Origin: Gemmatimonadales bacterium
GTDB taxonomy: Bacteria > Gemmatimonadota > Gemmatimonadetes > Longimicrobiales > Gaopeijiaceae
NCBI GenBank assembly: GCA_007695225.1
Contig: REED01000117.1
Coordinates: 1 to 42,878 of the forward strand
Length of the DNA stretch: 42,878 nt
Direction: 5' to 3'
A model generated the notes under the pieces. That model had not been told where the DNA came from. It ran no database searches and saw nothing but the letters and a program-made list of their open reading frames with translations. Position 1 is the first letter of the stretch, and each line of letters opens with the position of its first letter. Of this stretch, positions 8,600 to 16,868 are shown piece by piece. Both the position numbers and the translations under genes were made by a program.

Positions 8600-9865
8600 T
8601 CAGCGCTCCCCGGGCGTCTCCGGCGGGATCAGCCGTGCAAGGTCCTCGGCCAGGTCACCGCTGGCCATGTAGGAGAGAAGCGTGGTCACGGCCGGCATCT
8701 GGCCCACGGAGGTGAGTTCGAGGGTGAAGACGGCCTCCGCTTCCATCCCCTGGCCCTCCGCAGGTTCCCCCTCGGGGATCTGAACGGCCGTAAGGCTCAC
8801 CTCTGCTCCCTGGGCCAACTGGAGGAGTACCCAGCCAGGGGCGGGAAAGAGGCCCTGGATGGGACCGTTCCCTGAGGCGGGAACGGTCCAGAACACCTGA
8901 TTCAGTGGATCGGAGAGGTCCCCGAAATGGAGGAGATAATGGGTCTCGCCGCCCAGAGGGGTGGTGATATCCAGCGCCACCGCCAGGGCGGGTGTCATGA
9001 CGAAGCGGGTATCGTCGAACTCGATTCCCAGCTCGTCCAGGTGGGCGTCGAACTCAGCGGCCTCCTCGTCATCCACAAGGGAACGATCCTGGATGAGGGT
9101 TTCCAGGCTCAGGACGAAGGTAAGGTTTCCCCTCCGGAGGAGTGTGCCGGTCTGGGCCCCGCCCAGCCCGCCCTCGGGCGAGGGGAGGAGGGGGGACGGG
9201 TCTGTCCAGGGACGGAGTTGTTCCATGTCCCAGAGGTCCTCGGGCGCGTCCACGAAACGGTAGCGATCTCCTCCCACCCCCTCCCGGCTCCGAGCTTCCT
9301 CGCATACCGGGCCTGCCGATCCCTCACAGGCCTCCAGCACCGCGCTGCGGACCAGGATGGCTCCGTCACAGGCCTGGGCCATCTCTCCCAGCTCCCCCTC
9401 GGCCTCCATGCGTTCCGCCGCCTGGGCGTTCACAGCCTCGAAGGCCTCTCGCAACTGGTCTCGCATGGCCTGGCGAGCCGCGTTCCGCTCCGCCAGGACG
9501 GCATCATCACCGCTATCCGCATAGGCCAGCGCAAGTTCCTCATCCCGCTCGAACCAGCGGTCCACCGCCGCCTCGAGGGGGTCTCCCAGCTCCAGGGGCG
9601 CCACTCTCTCCCGGTCCTCCAGCCCGATGGCCTGGTTCAGGGAACCGATGCGCCGGGCCCGCTCCGCCAGCGGATCCAATTCCGCCTCCAGCGCCGCCAG
9701 TCGGGTGAGGACGGGGACGCAGGTCCTGGAGCGCTCCAACTCGCTGGTCGCCAGCTCAGAGGGTACCGGCTCGGAGGGAATGGGCTCAGAGGGTTCCGGC
9801 TCCTGCGCCGTCAGCAGAACGGGCAAGAGGAGCAGGGGAACGAGAGAAAGAAAACCGCGGCTCAT
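8600..9865 (-). CDS. Secreted or periplasmic protein of unknown function
   Basis: I do not recognise the family. The ATG at 9865 is chosen because it begins a clear signal peptide (MSRGFLSLVPLLLLPVLLTA followed by QEP); the open frame runs 25 codons further upstream without a sensible leader. The mature protein (about 400 aa) starts with a short Pro/Ser/Glu repeat (SEPIPSEPVPSE) that is probably flexible. A helical, Glu/Ala/Arg-rich region follows (about 45-190, possible coiled coil), and then a C-terminal half predicted to be mostly beta (NLTFVLSLETLI, FVMTPALAVALDIT, GWVLLQLAQGAEVSLTAVQI). Four cysteines in the middle could form disulphides. It stands alone, convergent with the GGDEF-like gene and divergent from the CBS gene. 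Confidence 0.75.
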   Translation of the reverse strand: MSRGFLSLVPLLLLPVLLTAQEPEPSEPIPSEPVPSELATSELERSRTCVPVLTRLAALEAELDPLAERARRIGSLNQAIGLEDRERVAPLELGDPLEAAVDRWFERDEELALAYADSGDDAVLAERNAARQAMRDQLREAFEAVNAQAAERMEAEGELGEMAQACDGAILVRSAVLEACEGSAGPVCEEARSREGVGGDRYRFVDAPEDLWDMEQLRPWTDPSPLLPSPEGGLGGAQTGTLLRRGNLTFVLSLETLIQDRSLVDDEEAAEFDAHLDELGIEFDDTRFVMTPALAVALDITTPLGGETHYLLHFGDLSDPLNQVFWTVPASGNGPIQGLFPAPGWVLLQLAQGAEVSLTAVQIPEGEPAEGQGMEAEAVFTLELTSVGQMPAVTTLLSYMASGDLAEDLARLIPPETPGER

Positions 9866-10060
9866 GGTGTTCAATGGCAGCTCCAGGGTACATGCGAAAA
9901 TCTCCGGAATGATAGCAGGATCCGGAGCAGAAAGATCCACCGGCCGTGGAGTCGGCCGGGATCCGCGGGGGTGGAGGGAGGGCAGCCGATTATGCTGGCA
10001 CAGGAGGCTCGGGGAAGATACGTTTCAGGTGCGGCGAGGTCCATTTCAAGAGGAAGACCC

Positions 10061-10327
10061 ATGGCCGTCAAAGAGCTTCTACGCAGGAAACCCCCCAAGA
10101 TCATCACTGTCCGACCCGATGCCTCGGTGGCGACGGCGGCTCGGCTCCTTCATCGGGCCATGACCCGCATGACCCGGGATCGGCTCCGCCACCTGGTGGT
10201 GCTGGAGGGGGAGGAGATCCTGGGCGTCATCTCCGTGGGTGACCTGGTGAAGTATCGATTGGAGCAACTGGAAACGGAGGCGGGCGTCCTCCGGGACTAC
10301 GTGGCGGGTCAGCGGGCGCTCCGCTGA
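10061..10327 (+). CDS. Half-size CBS-domain protein
   Basis: This 88-aa protein carries the N-terminal part of a first CBS motif (LLRRKPPKIITVRPDASVAT) joined directly to the end of a second (RHLVVLEGEEILGVISVGDL) and the usual C-terminal tail (LRDYVAG). Common two-CBS regulators of this type are about 140 aa, so roughly 50 residues, one CBS repeat, are missing from the middle. The ATG at 10061 has an AAGAGGAAG ribosome binding site. CBS pairs bind adenylates as Bateman modules, so a single unit would need to dimerise. The target is unknown and the neighbours give no hint. The open frame upstream of 10061 is antisense shadow of the secreted-protein gene. Confidence 0.8.
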   Translation: MAVKELLRRKPPKIITVRPDASVATAARLLHRAMTRMTRDRLRHLVVLEGEEILGVISVGDLVKYRLEQLETEAGVLRDYVAGQRALR

Positions 10328-10362
10328 GGGGACGGGCTCGGGAACGACCTCGCGGCCGGCAC

Positions 10363-10383
10363 GGGGGAACGCTACGCTCCCCC
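10363..10383. terminator. Hairpin between convergent CBS and kinase genes
   Basis: GGGGGA (10363-10368) and TCCCCC (10378-10383) form a 6-bp GC stem with a 9-nt loop in the 103-bp gap between two convergent genes. It is followed on the plus strand by a C/T-rich stretch but no clear U-run. A bidirectional terminator is plausible from position only. Confidence 0.35.
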
Positions 10384-10430
10384 CTGGGCATCCCCTCCCT
10401 CTCCCAGTTCCCCTGCCACAGCGCCCCCTT

Positions 10431-11765
10431 TCACTGGCTCGGGGTCACTGGCTCGGGGCCCCCTTCCACGGTGACGGGCCGGCTACGGGAGTGTTCCACC
10501 GCGAACCGGAGGGACTCCCAGGTCGTGAGTCCGTACCAGAACACCGTCCAGCCCCGCCCCTTGAGGGACCCGTCGGCGTTGGCGAAGTAGAACTCGTTGA
10601 TGATGTTCCCATCCCGGGAACGCCAGAAGAGACGGGGGATCTCGTTCCGCATGATCTGCCAAACCGCCCGCCCCAGTCCCTCCCCCTGGGCCTCTTCCAG
10701 GACCGAGAACTTGTCCATGTAGGGAAGCCCGTCCTCCATGGTGAGGATGATGGCTGCCCGATAGTGCTCGGTGATGTAGATGCGGTAGGGCTCCACGGAC
10801 TCGAAGTAGTCGTCCCGGAGGCGCCGCCCGAAGCTGGATTCGATGAGGTGGCGGAGACGCTCCAGGTCCAGGTCGTCCCAGGAGTCCAGGGTCCGGATCC
10901 GTTCTCCTCGGCGGACCAGGGTCCCGGAACCCCGGTGGGTGAAGAGTTCCTTCGCCATCTCTCCCGGGCGGGTGACGGAAAGGGAACTGGAGAGGGGAAG
11001 GTCCAGCAGGAGGTCGTGGATCTGCTCCAGCTTCACGCGCATCCCTGAATGGATCCAGGGCTGGCGCATGAGGTCCTCGTACTCGGTGCTCAGGTTGATG
11101 GATTCAATGATCCGCCCGTCGGCGTCCAGGATTCCCCCGGTGCCGGTGAGGAAGATGATCCGGTAGGGCTGCAGGCGCTTCACGAGCTCGCTTGTGGCCC
11201 AGTCCGCATTCACGTTCAGGATCTGCCCCCCGGCCGTCTCTCCCAGGGAGGCGACCACCGGAATGGATCCCACCGCGATGGCGGAGCGGATCCCCGACGA
11301 ATCGATCCCCACCACCCGGCCCACCAGTCCGTAGCGCTCCCGATCCAGGAAATCGGCCTCGAAGACGCCGGACTGGAAGGAGGTCGCCCGGACCCCTTCG
11401 GCCTGGAGGGCCTCCACCAGGCGCAGGTTCTCGCGCTGGAAGACCTTTCGCACCACCGCCAGCCCTTCGGGGCCGGTGTGGCGGAGGCCATCCACCGTGC
11501 GCTTCTCGATTCCGGCCTCGAGGAAGGCTCGATCCAACTGCGGTCCGGCGCCATGGACCACGATGGGGGTGAGTCCCACCTGCTGGAGGAAATCCAGGGA
11601 GGACACCAGTGCGTCCAGTTGCTCCTCGAGGATGGCGCCGCCCACCTTGACCACCGCGAAGCGGGAGGCGTCCACCTGGGAGAACCGCTTCAGGTAGAGG
11701 TGGATCTCCTTTGGGCTCGCCAGGTTGGAGAGGAGGCGGACGAAGGTGCTGTGCAGGTCGCTCAT
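10431..11765 (-). CDS. argB: Bifunctional acetylglutamate kinase / N-acetyltransferase (NAGS-K type)
   Basis: The 444-aa protein has an amino-acid kinase domain at about 20-290 ([59 protein letters not shown]) and a GNAT acetyltransferase domain at about 300-435 ([40 protein letters not shown]). This is the architecture of the vertebrate-like N-acetylglutamate synthase/kinase of xanthomonads and some other bacteria. That enzyme makes N-acetylglutamate and phosphorylates it in arginine synthesis, so both activities are inferred from the family. The GNAT region includes a plausible acetyl-CoA loop ([10 protein letters not shown]). The gene lies 39 bp downstream of the asparaginase homologue on the same strand and may be co-transcribed. 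No other arg gene is in the window. Confidence 0.92.
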   Translation of the reverse strand: MSDLHSTFVRLLSNLASPKEIHLYLKRFSQVDASRFAVVKVGGAILEEQLDALVSSLDFLQQVGLTPIVVHGAGPQLDRAFLEAGIEKRTVDGLRHTGPEGLAVVRKVFQRENLRLVEALQAEGVRATSFQSGVFEADFLDRERYGLVGRVVGIDSSGIRSAIAVGSIPVVASLGETAGGQILNVNADWATSELVKRLQPYRIIFLTGTGGILDADGRIIESINLSTEYEDLMRQPWIHSGMRVKLEQIHDLLLDLPLSSSLSVTRPGEMAKELFTHRGSGTLVRRGERIRTLDSWDDLDLERLRHLIESSFGRRLRDDYFESVEPYRIYITEHYRAAIILTMEDGLPYMDKFSVLEEAQGEGLGRAVWQIMRNEIPRLFWRSRDGNIINEFYFANADGSLKGRGWTVFWYGLTTWESLRFAVEHSRSRPVTVEGGPEPVTPSQ

Positions 11766-11804
11766 GGGTGACGTCTACCGGTCCGGTGGAGATTCCCTCG
11801 GGGC

Positions 11805-12932
11805 TCAGTACTGGGAGAAGATCCGGCGGAGCTCCTCGGGGTCCCGGGTGTGGGCCAGCGCCAGGCGAAGAAGGATCCGAGCCTTCAGCGGTCCCAGGTT
11901 GTCCCCCGCCATGATGCCATCCTCCAGCCAGGCCGGCTCGTCCAGGACCCGGCTGTTCTCGGCCTGGGCGGTTCGGACCACGGGGATCTGCCGGGCCGCA
12001 TCCCTCAGCCCCTCCCGGAGTTCGGGCGTGGCCACTCCCGAGCCGTGTCCATGGAGGATCAGCCCGTCGTATCCCTCTTGGACGAAGGCGTCCACCACCA
12101 GGCGGGTGGCCTCAGTATGGGACATGACGATCCCCACCCGGGGAAGGTGGGTAAGAGAGCGGACATCAAACTCGGATTCAAGGGTGTGCCGTTTGGTGGG
12201 GGTCCGATAGAAGACCACCCGGTCCGCGTCCACGTACCCGAGGAAGCCCAGCTCCCCGGAACGGAAGGCCTCCACCCGATAGGTGTTGCCCTTGCTTACC
12301 TCCCGGGCGGCATTGATCTCCTCGTTCATCACCACCAGGACGCCGTGCCCCTTCGCGGTCGGGTCCGCCACCACACGCACGGCGTTCAGGAGATTCAGCG
12401 GCCCGTCGGGGCTCAGGGCGCTGGGAGGACGCTGGGCCCCCACCACGGCCACAGGCTTCTCCGAGCGCACGGTGAGGTTCAGGAAGTACGCCGTCTCCTC
12501 CAGCGTCCAGGTTCCGTGGGTCACCACCACGCCCGCCACCTCGGGCTCCGTCTGGTGGAAGAGCTCATTGATCCGGTTGGCCAGTCGGAGCCAGATTTCC
12601 GCGGTGATGAGGCTGCTCTCCACGTTCACGATCTGCTCCGTCACCACCCGGGCGTACCGTTCGATCTGGGGCACCGCCTGGACCAACTCGTCTCCGGGGA
12701 CCTCCCCCGAGACATAGCCGGTGAGGGCTCCGGGCTCCCCGGCTCCGGCGATGGTCCCGCCCGTGGCCAGGACGTAGACCAGTGGAAGGGCCTCCGTATC
12801 TGCGGCTCCACCAGGGTTCTGGGCAGCGTCCTGGGCCAGCGCCGGGACGGCCGGTAGGAGCAGGAGGACAAGGAGGGCGCGAAGGATGGAGAGGGCCCCA
12901 CCGGGGTTCGGGCGGTGTGGCTGACAGGGCAT
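11805..12932 (-). CDS. Periplasmic type II asparaginase homologue with altered active site
   Basis: The 375-aa protein starts at the ATG at 12932, which has GGAAGG five bases upstream and leads into a signal peptide (hydrophobic core ALLVLLLLPAVPALAQ). The whole chain aligns by eye with E. coli AnsB, down to the C-terminal DPEELRRIFSQY. The first catalytic Thr is kept (TGGTIAG, Thr60), as are Thr141 and Lys214. The second motif reads THGTWTLEETAYF, so the Asp equivalent to AnsB Asp90 is Trp142 (TGG, 12507-12509). The residue matching Gln59 is Ser107, and the residue matching Asn248 is probably Ser. Asp90 holds the substrate alpha-amino/carboxyl end in asparaginases, so another amide or peptide substrate is likely. 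It should not be named ansB without assay. Confidence 0.88.
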   Translation of the reverse strand: MPCQPHRPNPGGALSILRALLVLLLLPAVPALAQDAAQNPGGAADTEALPLVYVLATGGTIAGAGEPGALTGYVSGEVPGDELVQAVPQIERYARVVTEQIVNVESSLITAEIWLRLANRINELFHQTEPEVAGVVVTHGTWTLEETAYFLNLTVRSEKPVAVVGAQRPPSALSPDGPLNLLNAVRVVADPTAKGHGVLVVMNEEINAAREVSKGNTYRVEAFRSGELGFLGYVDADRVVFYRTPTKRHTLESEFDVRSLTHLPRVGIVMSHTEATRLVVDAFVQEGYDGLILHGHGSGVATPELREGLRDAARQIPVVRTAQAENSRVLDEPAWLEDGIMAGDNLGPLKARILLRLALAHTRDPEELRRIFSQY

Positions 12933-13080
12933 GGGTGCCTTCCGGATCGGGGGTTTCCTGGCTCGTCCCGCCGTTGCGGGCACGGCCTGCTCCGGCTCAG
13001 CCTATCGGGGGGATCGGGACCGGAGCAACCCGGGGGGCCTTCCGGGGTGCGCTTGCCGGTGGACCTCCCCTTCCCCTACC

Positions 13081-13145
13081 CATGGGGGAACGGTCCTCTC
13101 ACCATTGGAGGACGGTCCTCCCCCCATGGGGGACGGCCCCCTCAC
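13081..13145. repeat. Three tandem 22-bp imperfect repeats before a barrel gene
   Basis: Copy 1 is 13081-13102, copy 2 is 13103-13124 and copy 3 is 13125-13145 (21 bp). Each begins CAT and has a G-rich block, then CGGTCC or CGGCCC, then a C-rich block. Copy 2 contains the near-palindrome GGAGGACGGTCCTCC. The array ends 9 bp before the start of the outer-membrane barrel gene and lies in the divergent region shared with the asparaginase homologue. The spacing of about two helical turns would suit direct-repeat operators, but this is inference. Confidence 0.6.
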
Positions 13146-13154
13146 TCCGTCGAG

Positions 13155-13982
13155 ATGCGCATGACCCCCTCCACTCCGCCAAACTCCCTCCTGCCGTTCC
13201 CCGTGCACGGGGGGGGCCCCCGGCGGGTGCCCGGGGGGCGCCGGTGGGCCCGTGTCCTTCCTTCCACCGTGCTCGGCGGCGCTCTTCTCCTCCTTCTTCC
13301 CTTCTTTCCAGGGAAGTGGGGTGGGGAGCCAGGGGGGAGGGCGGCGGCCTCGGCCCAGGAGACTCCGGAGAGCGTGCGGTTCCAGCTCATCCCCTCGCTG
13401 GGGTGGTATTTCCCATCCGGACTCCTTTACCGCTCCGACTATCCTCCCGCCCGGGCCCGCATGAGTCAGGCGGTGGTGGTGGGAATGGGCGTGGAGATGA
13501 AGGCCCCCTCGATGCCCTTCGCCCTGAGGGTGGGGCTGGAGCGGGCGGACTGGTTCCATACCCGGCTCGTGGGGACCATCCCGGGGGACGGGTTCCAGGA
13601 GACCCTTACCTTTCGCTACCGCATCCCCACTGCGGTGACCTTTCTCACGGGCGATCTTGTGCTTCGCCCCGAAAGGGAACGATGGGGGCTCCGGCCCTAC
13701 GGGTTCCTGGGGGTGGGTGTGAAGCGCTACGCCTTCGGGGAGGAAGAGCCCAGGGACCCGCTGGATTTCACGAAGCCCATGGATGGCACCGGAGGGATGA
13801 TCCGCTACGGGGCAGGGGTGGAGACCAGGATCCTGGGCCGAAGGGTGGCCCCGGAGCTGGCGGGGAGTTTCAGTCGATACGTGCTGGTGGATGACGAGCG
13901 GGGAAGTCGACGGGCCCACCCCCAGCGAGAGCTGACCCTGTCGGTGAAGCTCCATCTCTCCCCTTTCGGGGGAGGCCCTTGA
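13155..13982 (+). CDS. Outer-membrane beta-barrel protein of unknown function
   Basis: The protein is 275 aa from the ATG at 13155 (ATG 13161 also possible). A signal peptide follows (TVLGGALLLLLPFFPG, likely cleavage near AAASAQ). The rest alternates short amphipathic strands with turns, as in small outer-membrane barrels: VRFQLIPSLGWYFPSG, VVVGMGVEMKA, ALRVGLERADWF, LRPYGFLGVGVKRYAF, IRYGAGVETRILG, and a last strand LTLSVKLHLSPF. No enzyme motif is visible. The frame is open upstream through the 22-bp repeats, but that part lacks protein-like composition. The ribosome binding site is weak. Function is unknown; a porin-like or lipid-binding barrel are both possible. Confidence 0.75.
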   Translation: MRMTPSTPPNSLLPFPVHGGGPRRVPGGRRWARVLPSTVLGGALLLLLPFFPGKWGGEPGGRAAASAQETPESVRFQLIPSLGWYFPSGLLYRSDYPPARARMSQAVVVGMGVEMKAPSMPFALRVGLERADWFHTRLVGTIPGDGFQETLTFRYRIPTAVTFLTGDLVLRPERERWGLRPYGFLGVGVKRYAFGEEEPRDPLDFTKPMDGTGGMIRYGAGVETRILGRRVAPELAGSFSRYVLVDDERGSRRAHPQRELTLSVKLHLSPFGGGP

Positions 13983-14117
13983 AGCGGCAGGGGCCTATCT
14001 TTCGGCATCCGATCCGGTCTCCTTACGATCCGGTCTCCATCCGAAACGGAGTGTCGCGGAGCGTGCGCTCCGGGTTCCATTCCCTTCTCTTCCCCCTCCA
14101 GTCGGTGCCCCACCTCC

Positions 14118-14909
14118 ATGGCTGAAGACCCCATTCGCCACTGGCACACCATGACCACCCGAGAGGCAGGGGAGCTGGCGGACCGGGATCCAGTGGTCAT
14201 CCTCCCCGTCGCCGCCATCGAGCAGCACGGACCCCATCTTCCCCTCTCCACCGACCTCGACATCGGGGAGGGGATCCTGGCCGCCGCCTTCCGCAGGCTC
14301 TCGCCGGAGTTTCCGGCCTGGGCGCTCCCCCCGCAGTCGGTGGGGTCGAGCTCCGAGCACCTTCGATTCCCGGGCACCCTGAGCCTGGCACCAGAGCAGC
14401 TGGGAGAGATCGTCTTCCAGTTGGGCGAAGCCGTGGCGGCCACGGGGGTGCGTCGGTTGGTCCTCCACAACTCCCATGGGGGGAACCGTCCCACCCTGGA
14501 GTCGGCAGCCCTCAGACTCCGGCGGGAATGCGGGCTCCTGGTGGTGAAGGCCACCTATACCCGTTTCCGCCGACCGCCCGGGGTGGACTTCCCGGAGGAG
14601 GAGTGGCGGCACGGGTTTCATGGGGGGGCCGTCGAGACCAGCATGATGCTCCATCTCCATCCCCATCGGGTCCGGAGGGAGAGCCTGGGTCCTTTCCCCT
14701 CTCTGGGGGGGGAGATGACGGGACGGGTGGGCCCCGAGGGGGAGGCGCCGTTCGCCTGGCTGGCCGGCGACCTGAATCCCCATGGGGTGGTGGGGGACGC
14801 CCGGCTGGCGGACCCGGCCACCGGCGCTCGTCTGGTGGAGCACTATGGGGTGATTCTGGCGGAGGTGGTGGAAGAGGCCCGGCGCTTCCCGCTGGAGCGC
14901 CTGCGTTGA
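14118..14909 (+). CDS. Creatininase-family amidohydrolase
   Basis: The 263-aa length is typical of the family, and all metal-site motifs are present: AAIEQHGPHLPLSTD (Glu35, His37, Asp46), HNSHGGN (His120) and FHGGAVETS (Glu173). Known members hydrolyse creatinine, the formamide of the pyrimidine FAPy in archaeal flavin synthesis (ArfB), or peptides (MftE). The next gene, 62 bp downstream on the same strand, is a RibD-type reductase, and a pterin-synthase homologue lies on the facing operon. A deformylase or ring-opening amidase acting on a GTP-derived pyrimidine is therefore my best inference. The two 13-bp direct repeats (14010-14022, 14026-14038) and a 6-bp stem (14058-14071) upstream have no known role. 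Confidence 0.88.
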   Translation: MAEDPIRHWHTMTTREAGELADRDPVVILPVAAIEQHGPHLPLSTDLDIGEGILAAAFRRLSPEFPAWALPPQSVGSSSEHLRFPGTLSLAPEQLGEIVFQLGEAVAATGVRRLVLHNSHGGNRPTLESAALRLRRECGLLVVKATYTRFRRPPGVDFPEEEWRHGFHGGAVETSMMLHLHPHRVRRESLGPFPSLGGEMTGRVGPEGEAPFAWLAGDLNPHGVVGDARLADPATGARLVEHYGVILAEVVEEARRFPLERLR

Positions 14910-14971
14910 CCACCGGGACTGGGGGTCCTGGACCGGGGGAACCCCGCGGGGATGACGAGAGGCATCCCCCA

Positions 14972-15769
14972 ATGGGAGAGGATGCCGCCTGGGCCCACCT
15001 CCTGGCCCTCCGCCGGTCGCCGCCCCCTTCGGGTCAATGGGAAGCCCCGGGACCCCTGCACCCCCAGGCCCGGGAGCTGGTGGACCTCCTCCTCCCCCTC
15101 GTCCTCTCCCCCCGGATGGTCATCGGCCAGATGGGCCAGAGCCTGGACGGACGCATCGCCACCGGGACGGGGCATTCCCACTACGTCACCGGTCCCGAGG
15201 ACATCCGACGCCTGCACCGGGTCCGGGCCCTGGTGGATGCGGTGGTGGTGGGAGCCGGGACGGTGGCCTCCGACGACCCACTGCTCACCGTCCGGAAGGT
15301 GGAGGGTCCGGATCCGGTGCGGGTGATCCTGGATCCCCGGGGACGATTGAGTCCGACGCACCGGGTCTTCACCGACGGGGTCGCCTCGGACGGGGCTCCC
15401 CGGACCCTGTTGGTCCAGCAGGGACGGATGGGACGGAACGGGGGGGAGGCGTGGGAGGGGGGGGAGCGGCTCTTCCTTCCCGCCGAGGGACCTCTCGGGT
15501 TTCCTCCAGGGGAGGTGGTGGCCCTCCTGGCGGACCGGGGTCTCCATCGGGTGCTGGTGGAGGGAGGGGGGATCACCGTCTCCCGTTTTCTCCAGGCCGG
15601 GGCCCTGGACCGGCTTCACATCACCGTGGCGCCCCTTCTCATCGGCTCCGGGCGGCCGGGAATCTCCCTGGATCCCATCGAGACGCTGGACGAGGCCCTG
15701 CGGCCCGCCTGCCGTACCTTCGCCCTGGGGGAGGACACCCTCTTCGACCTGGATCTCCGGGCAGGGTGA
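14972..15769 (+). CDS. RibD C-terminal / dihydrofolate-reductase-fold pyrimidine reductase
   Basis: The protein is 265 aa from the ATG at 14972, which has GAGAGG about 10 bases upstream. The reductase domain carries the usual family signatures: GQSLDGRIATGTG (Asp59-Arg61), YVTGPEDIRRLHRVRALVDAV, VVGAGTVASDDPLLTVR, LVEGGGITVSRFL (196-206) and VAPLLIGSGRPG. The N-terminal deaminase half of full RibD is absent, as in ArfC-like or stand-alone reductases, so the expected reaction is NADPH reduction of a ribosylamino-pyrimidine sugar to the ribityl form. The first 45 residues are an extra, poorly conserved helical segment. It follows the creatininase gene and ends 16 bp from the convergent flippase-like gene. 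It could serve riboflavin synthesis, but context points to the neighbouring cluster. Confidence 0.87.
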   Translation: MGEDAAWAHLLALRRSPPPSGQWEAPGPLHPQARELVDLLLPLVLSPRMVIGQMGQSLDGRIATGTGHSHYVTGPEDIRRLHRVRALVDAVVVGAGTVASDDPLLTVRKVEGPDPVRVILDPRGRLSPTHRVFTDGVASDGAPRTLLVQQGRMGRNGGEAWEGGERLFLPAEGPLGFPPGEVVALLADRGLHRVLVEGGGITVSRFLQAGALDRLHITVAPLLIGSGRPGISLDPIETLDEALRPACRTFALGEDTLFDLDLRAG

Positions 15770-15785
15770 GGCGGGGCATCGCCTC

Positions 15786-16868
15786 TCACTCCCGGACGTT
15801 GCCCCTCGCCCCCCGCCATCCCCGGAGAAGGACGATCCCCCCGGGGAAGGAGGAGACCAGGACCAGGACCCCGTAGGCCATGGAGATCAGGACACCGTCC
15901 GCCGCCGCGAGGCCCACGCCTCCCCACAGGATGGCCGCCGCCCCCTCCCGGAGTCCCCACCCGGCGACGCTCACCGGGATGAGCATGGTCATGAGGACGG
16001 GAGCGACCAGGGGAAGGAGGTGGAGGAGGGGGGTCTCCACCCCCACGGCTCGGGCGGCGGCCAGGAAGACGGCGATGTAGCTTGCCACCACCAGAAGCCC
16101 CGTGACGAGGTGGAAGAGAAAGGCGCCGGGGGCCAGCACGGCGATATGGGCATCTCTCCGGACCCTCCCCGCCAGGGAATCCCGGGCCGGGAGCGGGCGG
16201 GTCCCCCGGAGAAGGAAGAGTCCCGTTCCCAGTGTGAGAAGAATGGCCGTTCCTGCGCCCAGGACGAGGGGTCCCGTGCCCCTGGGCCCCAGGAGGAGGA
16301 CCAGGGCGGAGAGAAGGGCCACCCCTGTCATGACCACCTGGGCAGAGGCCCGTTCCAGGATCACGCCCCGGACGGCGGAGCCGGCGTCGGCTCCCCCTGA
16401 GGAGGAGCCGTGGGAAGGTTGAGGCGTCGTCATGGAAGAGCGCCCATCGGAGATCGGGACCGGGCCTCCAGCTCCCCGGCCCCGAGCCTGGCGCCAGGCT
16501 CGGGACACATCCCCCAGGACCCCTCCGGGAAGGACCTGGTTCAGGAAGATCCCCAGCCAGTATTCCTCCAGGGCTGAGCGGAAGGGGAGGGACAGTCCGA
16601 GACGTTGGGCCGTGAACCGCCATCGCCAGGCCAGCAGCGCCACCTGGGCAATGGAGAGGGCTACGGCGGCTGCGGCCCACCTGGGGTCCATCTGGACCAG
16701 TCGGCCCAGTAGCGCGCCGGCGTCCAGGGCCCAGAAGAGAAAGGCCAGGAGGCCAAGGCTCACCCCCAGTCGAAGAAGGGGGCCCGGACGCCACCGGGGG
16801 CCGGGCGCCCCTTGGGTGTCGGGGGTGTTGGGTGTGGCGTCCTCTCCCCCGACCCCTCGTCGACTCAT
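15786..16868 (-). CDS. Flippase-like integral membrane protein (LPG_synthase_TM / UPF0104 family)
   Basis: The protein is 360 aa from the ATG at 16868, which overlaps the methyltransferase stop (ATGA). About eight hydrophobic helices are visible, starting with LLRLGVSLGLLAFLFWAL. The family motif around EEYWLGIFLNQVLPGGVLGDVSRAWR, the glycine-rich VSVAGWGLREGAAAILW and the closing FPGGIVLL are typical of the lysylphosphatidylglycerol-synthase membrane domain without its catalytic half. Relatives of this type are proposed to move lipid-linked or polar molecules across the membrane. A Ser/Gly-rich cytoplasmic loop (about residues 145-175) is unusual. It is the last gene of the operon, so export of the cluster product or flipping of a glycolipid is inferred. 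Confidence 0.85.
   Translation of the reverse strand: MSRRGVGGEDATPNTPDTQGAPGPRWRPGPLLRLGVSLGLLAFLFWALDAGALLGRLVQMDPRWAAAAVALSIAQVALLAWRWRFTAQRLGLSLPFRSALEEYWLGIFLNQVLPGGVLGDVSRAWRQARGRGAGGPVPISDGRSSMTTPQPSHGSSSGGADAGSAVRGVILERASAQVVMTGVALLSALVLLLGPRGTGPLVLGAGTAILLTLGTGLFLLRGTRPLPARDSLAGRVRRDAHIAVLAPGAFLFHLVTGLLVVASYIAVFLAAARAVGVETPLLHLLPLVAPVLMTMLIPVSVAGWGLREGAAAILWGGVGLAAADGVLISMAYGVLVLVSSFPGGIVLLRGWRGARGNVRE

Noticed and set aside
14010-14071. Direct repeats and small stem before the creatininase gene as an operator or terminator
   Set aside because: The repeats are short (13 bp) and the stem has only 6 bp with a 2-nt loop. At this GC content such patterns are expected by chance.
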